From contig JAIELH010000001.1 of NCBI GenBank assembly GCA_019753125.1, forward strand, positions 1 through 64,000: DNA of 64,000 nucleotides. The letters are read 5' to 3'. Position 1 is the stretch's first letter. Each line of letters opens with the position of its first letter. The notes below the pieces were generated by a model, which did no database searches, was not told the origin of the DNA, and worked only from the letters and a program-made list of their open reading frames with translations. The position numbers were made by a program, and so were the translations under genes. This DNA is from Gallionellaceae bacterium (GTDB taxonomy: Bacteria > Pseudomonadota > Gammaproteobacteria > Burkholderiales > Gallionellaceae). This document shows positions 1 to 9,639 of this stretch, piece by piece.

Positions 1-233
1 CCGGTGTTGCGAGCCGCTTGTTGTGAATGACACAACCGCGCGTCTCGCGCCTTGGCCTGCGCCCAAAGCGACCCCAGCGTAAGCCCGTGTTATTCATTTA
101 CGAGCCCTTGCCGGATTCAAAAAGGCGCGAATTGTAACACCGTTGAGCAATCGGCTTCGCAAGGAAAACCAATTAAGGAAAGCTACTCGCCCATAGAGGA
201 AAGCTGGCGAAACAATTGGCTCAACCAACCGAA
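1..233. other. Intergenic region, no gene recognised
   Basis: The ORF track offers a 61-residue plus-strand frame here, but it is low in complexity, has no recognisable domain and no convincing ribosome binding site. I see no tRNA, terminator or repeat. The stretch probably carries the promoter of a gene lying outside the left edge of the window. Confidence 0.5.
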
Positions 234-1931
234 TTAACTGGCCTTATAACCCATCCGGAACCCACCCCAATGCCTGCCCTGAATCATGATCGGCACGGAG
301 ATGTCGTGCATGATTTCACCGGTATCGCGCTTGTAGGTCTGGATCAGCATCTTCTTCGTATGGCTGCCGCAACGCAAACCGGTGCGGTCACTGAACAGCC
401 GTTTGGTGCGGCTGTTCGCCAGGTCAGTTTCAAAATCCCCAGTAAGCGGCTTGGAGAATTTCTGATTGTGCGTGGGAATGTATCCGTTCGAATCAATGGC
501 CGCCGCAAACACAACCGAGGGGTTTTCCTGCAAAACTTTTTCCTGAATATCGGGAAGCACCCGGTCTGTAAACTTATCGAAACGGGTGCTGTATTTTGCC
601 GGATTGGTATTTGGTATCGGCTGATGTTTGCGATCAAACAAATCGTCGATAGCAATCTGACCCGAATGCACCGCCTGCTCGAAGACTTGCCCGATGCGAT
701 CCGCCGCACTTTGGGCCACCTTGAACAGCCGGTTATGCACCGTATCGAGATCCAGTTCCGCGAGCGATTCATACATCCCCTCGCCCAAATCGGAAAGAAC
801 CATGGTCTGTTCCGACACGCCTTTCATCTCACTGTCGATATCCAGTAATTCCTTGTGTATCGTGGCAATGTGCGTTGAAATCTGTTCGACTTGCTGATGG
901 TTGTCCTCGGCGCCTTTTGCAATCGCAAGCACCTGCCCTTCCAGCGCAGAAGTATGTTGCAATATCCCATCGAGCTGAGCTCCAACCTCGCCGATACTGT
1001 TGACGCCACGCTCGACTTCTTGCGCAAAGGAAGTCATCGTATTGGCGGCCGCAATCGTTTCATCCCCGATTTCGGTGACCACCCCTCCAATCTGGCCGGT
1101 AGCCGCCGAAGTCTTTTCGGCCAGCTTGCGAACCTCATCCGCCACAACGGCGAATCCGCGCCCCTGCTCGCCTGCGCGCGCCGCCTCAATCGCGGCATTC
1201 AGCGCCAGCAAATTGATTTGCTTGGCAATCGTATCGATGACCTGCGTGATTTCCTGAATCCGCTTGGAGCTTTCGGTCAAGCGGGATACTTGCCCGGAAG
1301 TTTCCTGCGTGCGCGCACTCATCATGCGCAGGTCGTTTATGGCTTGCTGCAGCGCGACCCTACCCTGCGAACTGTTTTCTTTGGTTTGAACCGCAAATTG
1401 CGCGGCATTGGTGGCGTTTTCTGAAGATTGGCGTGTGGTTGCCAATATCGACTGGGCGGCGCTGGCGATTTCTTCGGATTGCCTGGTCGCGAGATTGGTG
1501 TTTTTTCTCAACTGATCGACCCGATGGGACGTTGCCGCCAGCGAAAGCGTGCTCTGCTCAATGGTGTCGGAGACAGTTCTGGTGACATCGATGTATTTAC
1601 GTCCGGCTTTTCCGGAAACACTGCCGATCAGCGCGCCAATCAACGGGTGCTTCAGCCATTTATCACCCTGATGATCAGTTGCTGCCCGCTTCAATTGACC
1701 CACTAGATGCAGATAGCAAATCGAAATGGCAATAAATGAACTCAGAATAACGAGTGTAAAAATGACTGGTACACTTAATGTCGCAAGAACCATGAGCGCG
1801 GCTCCTGTCACAATACAATTCACCACCAGGGCAAGTACCAGAGGTATTCCAAGCGCAAGGATATTTTTCTTCAAAATATTTCTCCAAATTGCCAAGCCAT
1901 CTGATATTAGCTTGGATATTAAGCGCCGCAC
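234..1931 (-). CDS. Methyl-accepting chemotaxis protein with C-terminal sensor-like domain
   Basis: Chemoreceptor that would signal to a CheA/CheW array. Two hydrophobic segments lie close together near residues 24-75, leaving almost no periplasmic loop. A long coiled-coil signalling region follows, with the conserved hairpin tip '[20 protein letters not shown]' around residues 240-260. After the signalling domain about 150 residues form a separate globular region ending '[20 protein letters not shown]', typical of cytoplasmic C-terminal Cache/PAS-like sensors on some betaproteobacterial receptors. The first in-frame start is a GTG at 1931. A TTG further in, preceded by GGAGA and giving '[11 protein letters not shown]', is an equally plausible start. 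The ligand cannot be inferred. Confidence 0.9.
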   Translation of the reverse strand: MRRLISKLISDGLAIWRNILKKNILALGIPLVLALVVNCIVTGAALMVLATLSVPVIFTLVILSSFIAISICYLHLVGQLKRAATDHQGDKWLKHPLIGALIGSVSGKAGRKYIDVTRTVSDTIEQSTLSLAATSHRVDQLRKNTNLATRQSEEIASAAQSILATTRQSSENATNAAQFAVQTKENSSQGRVALQQAINDLRMMSARTQETSGQVSRLTESSKRIQEITQVIDTIAKQINLLALNAAIEAARAGEQGRGFAVVADEVRKLAEKTSAATGQIGGVVTEIGDETIAAANTMTSFAQEVERGVNSIGEVGAQLDGILQHTSALEGQVLAIAKGAEDNHQQVEQISTHIATIHKELLDIDSEMKGVSEQTMVLSDLGEGMYESLAELDLDTVHNRLFKVAQSAADRIGQVFEQAVHSGQIAIDDLFDRKHQPIPNTNPAKYSTRFDKFTDRVLPDIQEKVLQENPSVVFAAAIDSNGYIPTHNQKFSKPLTGDFETDLANSRTKRLFSDRTGLRCGSHTKKMLIQTYKRDTGEIMHDISVPIMIQGRHWGGFRMGYKAS

Positions 1932-1946
1932 AAGCGCAACCCCAAT

Positions 1947-3035
1947 TCATGCTTGAGAATACTTCTCCAATGGCTTGGTGCGCCGCCAACATGCCCAAGC
2001 ATCGCCGCGCGTCAGCGATACACGACGGCCGCCATCTCCGCCCAGGATATCTGTCTGCAACTGCGCGATCCTTCCCGAGCGCAACGCTTGCCACAACGGT
2101 TGCGCATAGCCTGTTTCAAACCCCTGCAAAGCATCGCGCCAGGCGGCCAGATCGCCGCGCTGCAACGCCGCACGCAAACCGCTCCAGACCAGCAACTGCC
2201 TGCCATCAGAAGAAAATTCCCTCTCCCTCTGGGAGAGGGCTAGGGTGAGGGAGCCATTCCATTGCTCCGGCCACCCGGCAAACGGAATACCCGCAGCCGC
2301 AGCAAACATCTCGGCCAACACCTCATCCGAACTGGCACAGTCATAAGCTTTTTGCGGCAGCAAATTTTCTGTACAACCTCCCCCCCACAACCACACGCTG
2401 TTGACCGGCAGCTCGCCACGCGCCTCGCGGGCTTCATTCACCGGATGCGCAAACAACAGCATCTGGATCTCGTTGAACGACTGATGCCAGCGCATCGCCT
2501 CACCGCCCTTGGGCAGCAGGCCATGCACGTTGCGCCCGGCAACCTGCGACAGCGGCACAGTTTCAATGTTCGGTACCCTGTCGAGCTTCAGATACCAGCG
2601 TTGCGGGTGGGGCGCAAAAAATTCCATGCCCTGCCCGGCAAAGTGAAGGTTCAAACTGGCGCACATTTGCGCGGCCTCATCCGCGCTGATTGCCACATCC
2701 GGCAACAACACCAATTGCTCGCGCTGCAAACGCAAATGCACCGGGTCGGCACGCAGCCAGCAACCCTCCCCAAGCCCATCAAAGGCGGCAGAAATAGGCG
2801 CAATCGGCACGCTTGTTTGGCATGGCACGCCAAATAGTTCGCACAGCAAATTCTCCAGCGAGCCTCCCTCCCCCGTTCGTGCTGACCCTTCGACTGAGCT
2901 CAGGACTAAAGGCTTTGTCGAAGCACCGCGCGCCAGCATCTTTTCCAGCGCTGGCAAATGCAAATCCGCACACACCTCGGAAACAATATCTTTCGGCAGG
3001 AATAAATCGGTGATGACCAGATGGACGTTTTTCAT
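1947..3035 (-). CDS. RpfE/COG4255-like protein of unknown function
   Basis: The protein begins 'MKNVHLVITDLFLPKD', which I chose over the longer ORF start because it matches the usual N-terminus of this family. It resembles betaproteobacterial proteins variously labelled RpfE-like regulatory protein or archaeal-type phosphoglycerate mutase. No catalytic motif was verified and the function is unknown. Two stretches do not look like native protein: 'LVLSSVEGSARTGEGG' near residue 40 and 'LTLALSQREREF' near residue 265. Both are translations of dispersed palindromic DNA repeats inserted in frame. The gene is divergent from the WYL regulator at 3260. Confidence 0.65.
   Translation of the reverse strand: MKNVHLVITDLFLPKDIVSEVCADLHLPALEKMLARGASTKPLVLSSVEGSARTGEGGSLENLLCELFGVPCQTSVPIAPISAAFDGLGEGCWLRADPVHLRLQREQLVLLPDVAISADEAAQMCASLNLHFAGQGMEFFAPHPQRWYLKLDRVPNIETVPLSQVAGRNVHGLLPKGGEAMRWHQSFNEIQMLLFAHPVNEAREARGELPVNSVWLWGGGCTENLLPQKAYDCASSDEVLAEMFAAAAGIPFAGWPEQWNGSLTLALSQREREFSSDGRQLLVWSGLRAALQRGDLAAWRDALQGFETGYAQPLWQALRSGRIAQLQTDILGGDGGRRVSLTRGDAWACWRRTKPLEKYSQA
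2217..2254. repeat. Dispersed palindromic repeat inserted in a coding region
   Basis: The core forms a perfect hairpin, CCCTCTCCC-tct-GGGAGAGGG, at 2219-2239, followed by 'CTAGGGTGAGGGAG'. This sequence type is widespread in many bacterial genomes as an intergenic repeat. Here it is read through in frame as 'LTLALSQREREF'. Confidence 0.75.
2872..2926. repeat. Dispersed palindromic repeat inserted in a coding region
   Basis: It contains the arms CTTCGAC (2888-2894) and GTCGAAG (2917-2923) around 'TGAGCTCAGGACTAAAGG', a well-known repeat type of proteobacterial genomes. It is translated in frame as 'LVLSSVEGSARTGEG' within the RpfE-like gene. Confidence 0.75.
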
Positions 3036-3259
3036 GGCGGCGAGTTTAGCATTTGCGGAAACAGATGAATCACCAAACCAGATGCAGGCAGTGGCAGCGC
3101 CATTGTTCAAGTATTGTCGGCGCGCTCAAAAGGCGTATCCTCGCGTCTTGCTTTCCGAGAAGGAAAAACCCAGTGGGCGGCAAAGCCGTCGGGGCAATTA
3201 TGGTGTCTTGCTTGCCGGGGCTGACACAGCGGAAAATCAGCATGGGGGATTGAAAAATC

Positions 3260-4234
3260 ATGGATCGCTTGCAACGTATCTATAAGCTACATCAGGCAGT
3301 TTCTTCACGCCGCCACCCCGTATCCTGCCAGACATTGCAAAACGAGCTCGAATGCTCCCGCGCCACGGTCAACCGCATCATTCAAGAGATGCGCCTGTAT
3401 TTCAACGCACCGATTGAATACGATCGATCACGCAACGGCTACCACTATACGCTGACCGATGGGCAAACATTCGAACTCCCCGGACTCTGGTTCAGCGAAA
3501 CCGAACTCTATGCGCTGCTGACCACCCAGCAACTGCTCGCACACGTTCAACCCGGCCTGCTCGATACACAACTCAAACCCGTCAAAGAACGCATCGAAAA
3601 AATCCTCGCGACCAGACACTTGGGCAGCGAAGAAATCTCCAAACGAGTGCGCATCCTGCGCATGACCGGACGCAATGTCGCGCTGGAATGCTTCCAGACC
3701 GTAGCGGGCGCGCTGCTGCAACGAAACAGCCTGCACATCTGCTACCACGGGCGCGGCAACGACCAAACCAGCCAGCGCGAAATCTCCCCGCAACGGCTCA
3801 TCCACTACCGCGACAACTGGTATCTGGACGCGTACTGCCATACCCGCAACGCCCTGCGCAGCTTCGCCGTCGAACGCATCATCGCAGCCAAGGTATTGCC
3901 ACAGCGCTGCCGCGACGTGCCGGAAAAACAGCTTGATGCACATTACACGAGTTCCTACGGCATCTTCGCGGGCGAACCCAAACACACTGCCGTGCTGCAC
4001 TTCACCCCCGAACGCGCGCGTTGGGTGGCGGATGAACACTGGCATCCGCAACAACAAAGCCTGTTGCTTGCGGATGGCAGCTATGAATTGCGCATCCCTT
4101 ACTCCGACCCGCGCGAATTGATTATGGACATTCTCAAACATGGCGCGGAAGTAGAGATCATCGCGCCAGAGACGTTGCGGCAGGAAGTATTGGAACACTT
4201 GCGTAAAGCTACTGCAAAATACACGTATACGTAG
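3260..4234 (+). CDS. WYL-domain transcriptional regulator (HTH + WYL)
   Basis: A 324-residue YafY-type regulator. Residues 1-60 form a winged helix-turn-helix ('CSRATVNRIIQEMRL'). The central region holds the WYL domain with 'RDNWYLDAYCHTRNALRSF' near 190-210, where the WYL-type signature and arginines are thought to bind ligand or nucleic acid. The C-terminal part matches a WCX-type domain. WYL regulators commonly sit beside CRISPR-Cas and other defence loci, and this one lies about 1.2 kb upstream of cas3 on the same strand, separated by a SEC-C gene. It may control the cas operon; that is an inference from position only. Confidence 0.85.
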   Translation: MDRLQRIYKLHQAVSSRRHPVSCQTLQNELECSRATVNRIIQEMRLYFNAPIEYDRSRNGYHYTLTDGQTFELPGLWFSETELYALLTTQQLLAHVQPGLLDTQLKPVKERIEKILATRHLGSEEISKRVRILRMTGRNVALECFQTVAGALLQRNSLHICYHGRGNDQTSQREISPQRLIHYRDNWYLDAYCHTRNALRSFAVERIIAAKVLPQRCRDVPEKQLDAHYTSSYGIFAGEPKHTAVLHFTPERARWVADEHWHPQQQSLLLADGSYELRIPYSDPRELIMDILKHGAEVEIIAPETLRQEVLEHLRKATAKYTYT

Positions 4235-4241
4235 ATACGTA

Positions 4242-4323
4242 GGTTGGGTTAGCGGTTTCACTGCGTAACCCAACATCATTAAAAAAGGCTGTTGGGCTAC
4301 GCAGTGAAACCGCTAACCCAACC
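4242..4323. repeat. Large inverted repeat (34-bp arms) downstream of the WYL gene
   Basis: The arms 4242-4275 and 4290-4323 are reverse complements over 34 bases with one mismatch, separated by 14 bases ('TCATTAAAAAAGGC'). Each arm also contains a smaller palindrome (TTGGGTTA...TAACCCAA), so a branched or cruciform fold is possible. The motif resembles the 'GGTTAGCG...CGTAACCC' repeat seen in many genomes. It starts eight bases after the WYL stop codon and could end that transcript or be a REP-like element. Confidence 0.85.
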
Positions 4324-4356
4324 CACATGACTCACCACAAAGAAACAGGAAGCAAT

Positions 4357-5331
4357 ATGAACGCCTCTATTGAATTACCAACCTACCCCGAAGAATTCCT
4401 CGCCGAGCTCAGCCCATCCAAACTCACCGACATCCTCATCGAAGACCAGGACCGCGTCCCGCGCAACGTCATAGACGCATGTGTCCGATGCGGTGACATG
4501 ATGACGGAATATTTACGCCAACTGCACGAGGACGATTTTCTGTGGCAAGACTATGAAGATGATCCAGAAGAAATCGCCGGTGGCAAATGGTGGCTGCGCC
4601 TCCATGCGGCCATGATTCTCGGTTTGATCCCGAGCGAACAGGCAGGCCTATTGCTGGTAGAACTCATGCGCCGCATGTCACAGGAAGATGACGATAACCT
4701 GCAAGACTGGCTATCAGGCTACTGGCCCGCATTATTCGTTAACAAGCCGGACACCGTACTGTCTTCCCTACGCGCTCTCTGCGAAGACAGGGACATGGAC
4801 TGGTACATACGCGCCAATGCCATTGAACCGATAATCAAGACCGCCGCCAGGCAAGGTGCAAATGCGCTCGAACAAACACAGGCATGGCTGGTGGGTACCG
4901 TGGGCGACGAAAGTGAGGACTGGGAATTTCGGCTTTCGGCATGCAGCACCCTGCTGGACTATCCGCGCAGCGAATATCGACCCTTGCTGGAGAGCATGGC
5001 GGACAGGCAAAGTGGCTGGGGCAAACATTTCGACAGAGACAACATACAGCAAGCCTATTCGAATCCGACAAATAAACCGGAGCATTTCGCAAATCCGTGG
5101 AAATTTTACGAACCGGAAGCCATCACCAAACGCCAGATACGCTGGCGGGAAGAAAACGAAAAAGAAAAGCAGCGCATCCTGAACGGAGATGCGGCCTATC
5201 CGAACGATCCTTACGACCCGTACTATGACAACGAACCCTACGTCCGCCCCGAACCCAAAGTCGGTCGCAACGACCCCTGCCCGTGCGGCAGCGGAAAAAA
5301 ATACAAAAAATGTTGTTTGGCAAAAGAGTGA
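4357..5331 (+). CDS. DUF1186-like protein with C-terminal SEC-C zinc motif
   Basis: A 324-residue soluble protein. The start at 4357 is chosen over 4327 because AGGAAG precedes it at good spacing. Most of the chain is helical and HEAT-repeat-like, as in DUF1186 proteins. The end, '[19 protein letters not shown]', is a complete SEC-C motif that binds zinc as at the SecA C-terminus. It sits between the WYL regulator and cas3, but no link to CRISPR function is established. Its role is unknown. Confidence 0.8.
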   Translation: MNASIELPTYPEEFLAELSPSKLTDILIEDQDRVPRNVIDACVRCGDMMTEYLRQLHEDDFLWQDYEDDPEEIAGGKWWLRLHAAMILGLIPSEQAGLLLVELMRRMSQEDDDNLQDWLSGYWPALFVNKPDTVLSSLRALCEDRDMDWYIRANAIEPIIKTAARQGANALEQTQAWLVGTVGDESEDWEFRLSACSTLLDYPRSEYRPLLESMADRQSGWGKHFDRDNIQQAYSNPTNKPEHFANPWKFYEPEAITKRQIRWREENEKEKQRILNGDAAYPNDPYDPYYDNEPYVRPEPKVGRNDPCPCGSGKKYKKCCLAKE

Positions 5332-5344
5332 ATGACAGGCTCAG

Positions 5345-5367
5345 ATTTTGAGACACCCATGGGTATA
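5345..5367. repeat. Short dispersed motif upstream of cas3
   Basis: 'ATTTTGAGACACCCATGGG' recurs with few changes at 27373-27395 ('ATTTTGAGACTCCTATGTG'), upstream of the HD-GYP gene. Both copies are intergenic. The function is unknown; it may be a repeat-family fragment. Confidence 0.45.
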
Positions 5368-5402
5368 CACTTCCCGGCAACCTAAAAAACCAAGAATCAA
5401 AA

Positions 5403-8060
5403 ATGCCAAACATGCCAGCGCAACAAGGGGATACGATTTTCAAATACTGGGGCAAGGCCGACGATAAATATCCGGCTGAACCAAAGTGGCATCCGCTTGC
5501 CTATCACAGTCTAGATGTGGCAGCCGTTGCAGCAACTTGGTGGGATGCCAGCCCTACCATTCAACGCACCATCCTTTCAGCTTTCGGTTGTACGCCATTA
5601 CAGCAAAACCAATTGCGCGCTTGGATTCTACTTTTCACGGCCTTGCATGACCTTGGGAAATTCGATGTGCGATTCCAGCTAAAGGCACCGGATGCACTTG
5701 CCGCAGCATGGCGACCACTTGGCGAGGAAGACCACGGAATACAACCGCAAGAAATAACAAAATTCGATCATGGCTGGGCGGGCATGGCTTGGGCAAATCA
5801 GGAGTATCGGTCATGGCTGGAAGAACATGGCGATGTTGACCGCGAGATGTGGGAAAGGTGGAAACCTTGGCTTGCTGCCGTGACTGGGCATCATGGGGAT
5901 TTTTACGAAGCGACGAAAATTCATGCACCGGAGGCTGATGCCGCAATCGTCGCTCAAGACAGCGCTGCGCGCCACGCATTTGTGTCCGCACTGTCCGATA
6001 TTTTCCTCGCGCCCGCAGGGCTTGGCATCCATAACTTGCCCCCATTTACTTCGCCGAGCGCGCAATCATTGCTAGCTGGCTTCTGCTCCGTGTGCGACTG
6101 GATAGGCTCCAACACCGATGTGTTCGCATACCAAACGCCTGACACTGCATTAGCCGATTACTTTGCCGCGAGTGTGACTAAAGTCCAAGCTGGCGATGCG
6201 CTGCATCGCTTCGGCCTACTTTCAAAAGCGGCAAGCTACAAAGGTTTAAGCGCTTTGCTTGACTCTAAAGAATCTCCACGCGGTGTTCAGGTTCGAGTGG
6301 ATAGCTTGCCAACCGCGCCCGGCTTGACACTGATCGAAGCGCCGACAGGCAGCGGCAAAACCGAAGCAGCACTGGCTTACGCTTGGCGGTTACTGGATCA
6401 AGGCACTGCTGACTCAATCGTATTTGCTCTGCCAACACAAGCCACGGCCAACGCCATGCTTGTTCGTGCCGAGGAATTTGCGGTAAAAGTGTTTGGCGAT
6501 GCCAATGTGGTGCTCGCCCACGGCAAGCGTGACTTCAATGAGTCATTCCAGCGGCTGGTTGAATGCGGGCAACGGAAAACTTCACAAGGCAAAGAAGAAG
6601 CATCCGTCCAATGTGCTGCCTGGCTTGCAAACAGCCGCAAGCGTGTGTTTCTCGGTCAGATAGGTGTCTGCACCGTGGATCAGGTATTGCTGTCCGTGTT
6701 ACCTGTCAGGCACAAATTTGTGCGTGGTTTTGGTTTGAATAAATCCATACTCATTGTGGATGAAGTTCATGCTTACGACGCCTACATGCATGGCCTGCTC
6801 GGTGAAGTGTTGCGCCGACAGAAAGCCATCGGAGGCAGCGCTATTTTGTTGTCAGCTACGTTACCCGCCGGTGTGCGCGCCAAGCTGCTGGCCGCATGGG
6901 AATCCAACGGGGTGAATGATGCACCGTATCCTGCGCTGTGGCGCGCCACACAAGGTGCAGCGTCATGCATTACCGTACCCGACGAACATCGACCGGATCA
7001 GCGTGAGGTGATGACCGAATGCCTCAAACTCCCCGACGCATTTCCGAATGAAGAGGTGATTGGACGCATCATCGCCGCTGCCGAATCCGGCGCACGGGTG
7101 GCGGTAGTGATGAATTTGGTGGACGATGCCCAGCGGCTTGCCCGCTTGCTACGCCACGAAATCACAAACCGCACAATCACAATTGATGTGGACGTGTTCC
7201 ATGCGCGCTACCACTTCATAGACAGACAAGCAAAGGAAAAAGCCACGATTGCTTATTATGGCCGCAATGCCGCGCGCGATAAGGGGCGCATCATCGTTGC
7301 CACGCAAGTGATTGAGCAAAGCCTCGATCTGGATTTCGACTGGATGCTCACGCAAATCTGCCCGGTAGACTTGCTGTTCCAGCGACTGGGTCGCTTGCAT
7401 CGCCACCAACGCGAACATCGCCCCGCCGGATTCGAATTGCCCCGTTGCACGGTGCTGTCAGTAGAAGACGAAAACTATGGGCTACACAAACTCATTTATG
7501 GCAACACCCGCGTACTGTGGCGCACCGAGCTACTGCTTGCTGGCGCGGACAGGATTGTTTTTCCGGAGGCTTATAGGGATTGGATTGAGAGCGTCTATTC
7601 CGAACTTCCTTGGGATGATGAATCCGAAGATATCTACGGCGCTTATCGCGGATGGAAGCTAGTGCAGGAAATGCGAGAGACTGATGCCCTACAGCTCACT
7701 ACCATGACCGCCAGCCAGTTCCGCGATGAGGACGATAGAGTAGCCGCCCTGACTCGTGACGGTGAAATTAGCTTGACGGTTTTGCCTATTCAAACCGATG
7801 GTCGCCTGTTAAATGGACAAGTGTTAAGCGCATTAAACGAGCGTGATCTCGCGGAAACGCTTAACCTGCACGCTGTGCCTGCACCCGCCAGTTGGAAGAG
7901 CCGATTATTAAATTTCCGCCTTGAGAATGAAGGTGTTCTGGCGGGCTATCGACAAATGGAAATGAGCACTGACGGGCATGGAGGCTGGTCGGCAATGGAT
8001 GGGAAGTTTCGCTATTCGGAAGATTTCGGATTGGAGAGGGTTAACGATGAACCTGCTTAA
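5403..8060 (+). CDS. cas3: Cas3 HD nuclease-helicase (type I-E)
   Basis: Effector nuclease-helicase recruited by Cascade to unwind and degrade target DNA. The HD nuclease domain comes first, with H35, 'LHDLGKFD' at 81-88 and 'GHHGDF' near 165. The SF2 helicase has Walker A 'APTGSGKTEAAL' around 313, the DEVH box 'VDEVHAYDAY' around 452, 'LSATLP' around 484 and motif VI 'QRLGRLHRH' around 660. At 885 residues it matches full-length type I-E Cas3 with fused HD and helicase domains and no visible defect. The Shine-Dalgarno is weak; a second ATG three codons in is an alternative start. The stop overlaps the start of cse1 by 14 bases, so the two are co-translated. Confidence 0.96.
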   Translation: MPNMPAQQGDTIFKYWGKADDKYPAEPKWHPLAYHSLDVAAVAATWWDASPTIQRTILSAFGCTPLQQNQLRAWILLFTALHDLGKFDVRFQLKAPDALAAAWRPLGEEDHGIQPQEITKFDHGWAGMAWANQEYRSWLEEHGDVDREMWERWKPWLAAVTGHHGDFYEATKIHAPEADAAIVAQDSAARHAFVSALSDIFLAPAGLGIHNLPPFTSPSAQSLLAGFCSVCDWIGSNTDVFAYQTPDTALADYFAASVTKVQAGDALHRFGLLSKAASYKGLSALLDSKESPRGVQVRVDSLPTAPGLTLIEAPTGSGKTEAALAYAWRLLDQGTADSIVFALPTQATANAMLVRAEEFAVKVFGDANVVLAHGKRDFNESFQRLVECGQRKTSQGKEEASVQCAAWLANSRKRVFLGQIGVCTVDQVLLSVLPVRHKFVRGFGLNKSILIVDEVHAYDAYMHGLLGEVLRRQKAIGGSAILLSATLPAGVRAKLLAAWESNGVNDAPYPALWRATQGAASCITVPDEHRPDQREVMTECLKLPDAFPNEEVIGRIIAAAESGARVAVVMNLVDDAQRLARLLRHEITNRTITIDVDVFHARYHFIDRQAKEKATIAYYGRNAARDKGRIIVATQVIEQSLDLDFDWMLTQICPVDLLFQRLGRLHRHQREHRPAGFELPRCTVLSVEDENYGLHKLIYGNTRVLWRTELLLAGADRIVFPEAYRDWIESVYSELPWDDESEDIYGAYRGWKLVQEMRETDALQLTTMTASQFRDEDDRVAALTRDGEISLTVLPIQTDGRLLNGQVLSALNERDLAETLNLHAVPAPASWKSRLLNFRLENEGVLAGYRQMEMSTDGHGGWSAMDGKFRYSEDFGLERVNDEPA

Positions 8061-9639
8061 AGCCCCATGGATTCCTGTACGCGCCGATGGTGGCGCAGGA
8101 GCCTTTTGCCTGCTGACTTATCAGCAACTTTTGTGTGAGCCGGGCAACTGGCAAGTGAGCTTGCCGCGAGACGATCTTGAGTTGGCCTGCGTGCAATTGT
8201 TGGTGTGCATGACTCAGGTGATGTTCATGCCGGAGGGTGACCCGTCGAGTGATCCGAATGGCAACAAGGCGTTGCGAGCGAGAATTACCAAGCCGCTGTC
8301 GTCGGACGAATTCGATAAAGGCATTGCGCCTTGTAATCGCAAGGGAGAGGAATGGTTCGACCTCGATCACCCAACCCAACCGTTCATGCAGTCACGAAAA
8401 GTTACTGGCAAGCTGACATCAGTTCAAAAACTCTTGCCCGGTCTGCCGGAGAAAACGAGCACTGCCCCCGGCGCTCACTGCTTTTTTAACGAGGTAACAG
8501 AAGCCAGGCACATCAGTGGCGCAGTGGCGGCGATTGCGCTGTTCAACCAAGCAACCAACTGCCCAAGTTTCGGTGGCGGCTTCAAAGGCAGCTTACGTGG
8601 CGGCGCACCGATTACCACGTTGGTATTTGGCAACGGCTTACGTGAAATAGTTTGGCGCAATGTGCTTACACGTCCACGTATAGAACAACGTCAAATCAAA
8701 ATGCTGGGTTTCGATAGGGATCAACCGACTTGGGTCAAACCTATTCAGGAAGCTACGATCAATTGGAACGAGATCGGCTTAGTGCGAGGGTTATTCTGGC
8801 AACCTGCGCGAGTAGAGTTGGTGAAATCCAAAATGGTTGCTCCCTGCGACGTGCTTGGTGGCGAGGCCGTGCCGGTATACACCGGCTTTCGCTGTGAAAA
8901 ATTCAGCTTTACCGTGAAAGGCGTTTGGCCTCATCCACATGGAGCCATGACAAAATCACTAAAAAAGGGTGACCCAAAGAAAGGTGAGCCTGAAAAGAAG
9001 CTGGAAGAAAAATTTGCCAGCTTTACCACTACTGCTCCGGCATGGACGCAGTTATCCGAGTTTGTTATACCAAGAAGCATAAACGACGAGAATGCAAAAG
9101 AAGGTTCGGTTCCTGCTGGGCCGATTACCCAAGCCAATGAACTCGCTGATGGGCCGTTGCATTTGCTGGTTGGTGGCTATCGTACCAAGCAAGCATCGGT
9201 GCTGGAGCGTCGCCACGATATGATCAGCCTTGCCCACGGTTGGCAGGATGATAAAGGCCGACTACCAAAGCTGGTCGAGATTGGCAAAGAGGCTGTAGAT
9301 TTATTGAAGGCAAGACTTAGAGATGCATCTAAGGGCTATAAAAATAAAAAGAAAAATATCAAGCTAAAAGGCATCGGTGCAGCCATCCATGAAACCGCCG
9401 AGAAGATGTTTTACGCACAAACAGAAAGTTTGATTCGCGAGACGTTTTCAAAAAAAGACACATTCAGTCAATGGGCAGACGCAAGAAGATCGTTTGCAAT
9501 AAAGATGGCCGAACTCTGCGAAGATATTTTCGAGAAACTCACTGACCCTTATGCGATGAAACCGGAGTTGATCCCAGCCATCGCTTGGGCGCGGCGTAGC
9601 CTGAACACAGACCTTAAAAAATTGAAGGAGGGAGCATGA
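8047..9639 (+). CDS. casA: Cse1 (CasA, Cas8e), Cascade large subunit
   Basis: Large subunit of the type I-E Cascade complex, which recognises the PAM and recruits Cas3. The start at 8047 gives the family N-terminus 'MNLLKAPWIPV', and the longer ORF start at 7978 is an upstream shadow. Length is 530 residues against about 500 in E. coli. A basic, low-complexity stretch ('KSLKKGDPKKGEPEKKLEEK') near residue 300 is probably a surface loop. The gene overlaps cas3 upstream and cse2 downstream, consistent with one translation-coupled operon. Confidence 0.93.
   Translation: MNLLKAPWIPVRADGGAGAFCLLTYQQLLCEPGNWQVSLPRDDLELACVQLLVCMTQVMFMPEGDPSSDPNGNKALRARITKPLSSDEFDKGIAPCNRKGEEWFDLDHPTQPFMQSRKVTGKLTSVQKLLPGLPEKTSTAPGAHCFFNEVTEARHISGAVAAIALFNQATNCPSFGGGFKGSLRGGAPITTLVFGNGLREIVWRNVLTRPRIEQRQIKMLGFDRDQPTWVKPIQEATINWNEIGLVRGLFWQPARVELVKSKMVAPCDVLGGEAVPVYTGFRCEKFSFTVKGVWPHPHGAMTKSLKKGDPKKGEPEKKLEEKFASFTTTAPAWTQLSEFVIPRSINDENAKEGSVPAGPITQANELADGPLHLLVGGYRTKQASVLERRHDMISLAHGWQDDKGRLPKLVEIGKEAVDLLKARLRDASKGYKNKKKNIKLKGIGAAIHETAEKMFYAQTESLIRETFSKKDTFSQWADARRSFAIKMAELCEDIFEKLTDPYAMKPELIPAIAWARRSLNTDLKKLKEGA

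Noticed and set aside
52-237. 61-residue plus-strand ORF at the left edge
   Set aside because: No ribosome site, no family resemblance, Ser/Gln-rich composition of a chance frame.
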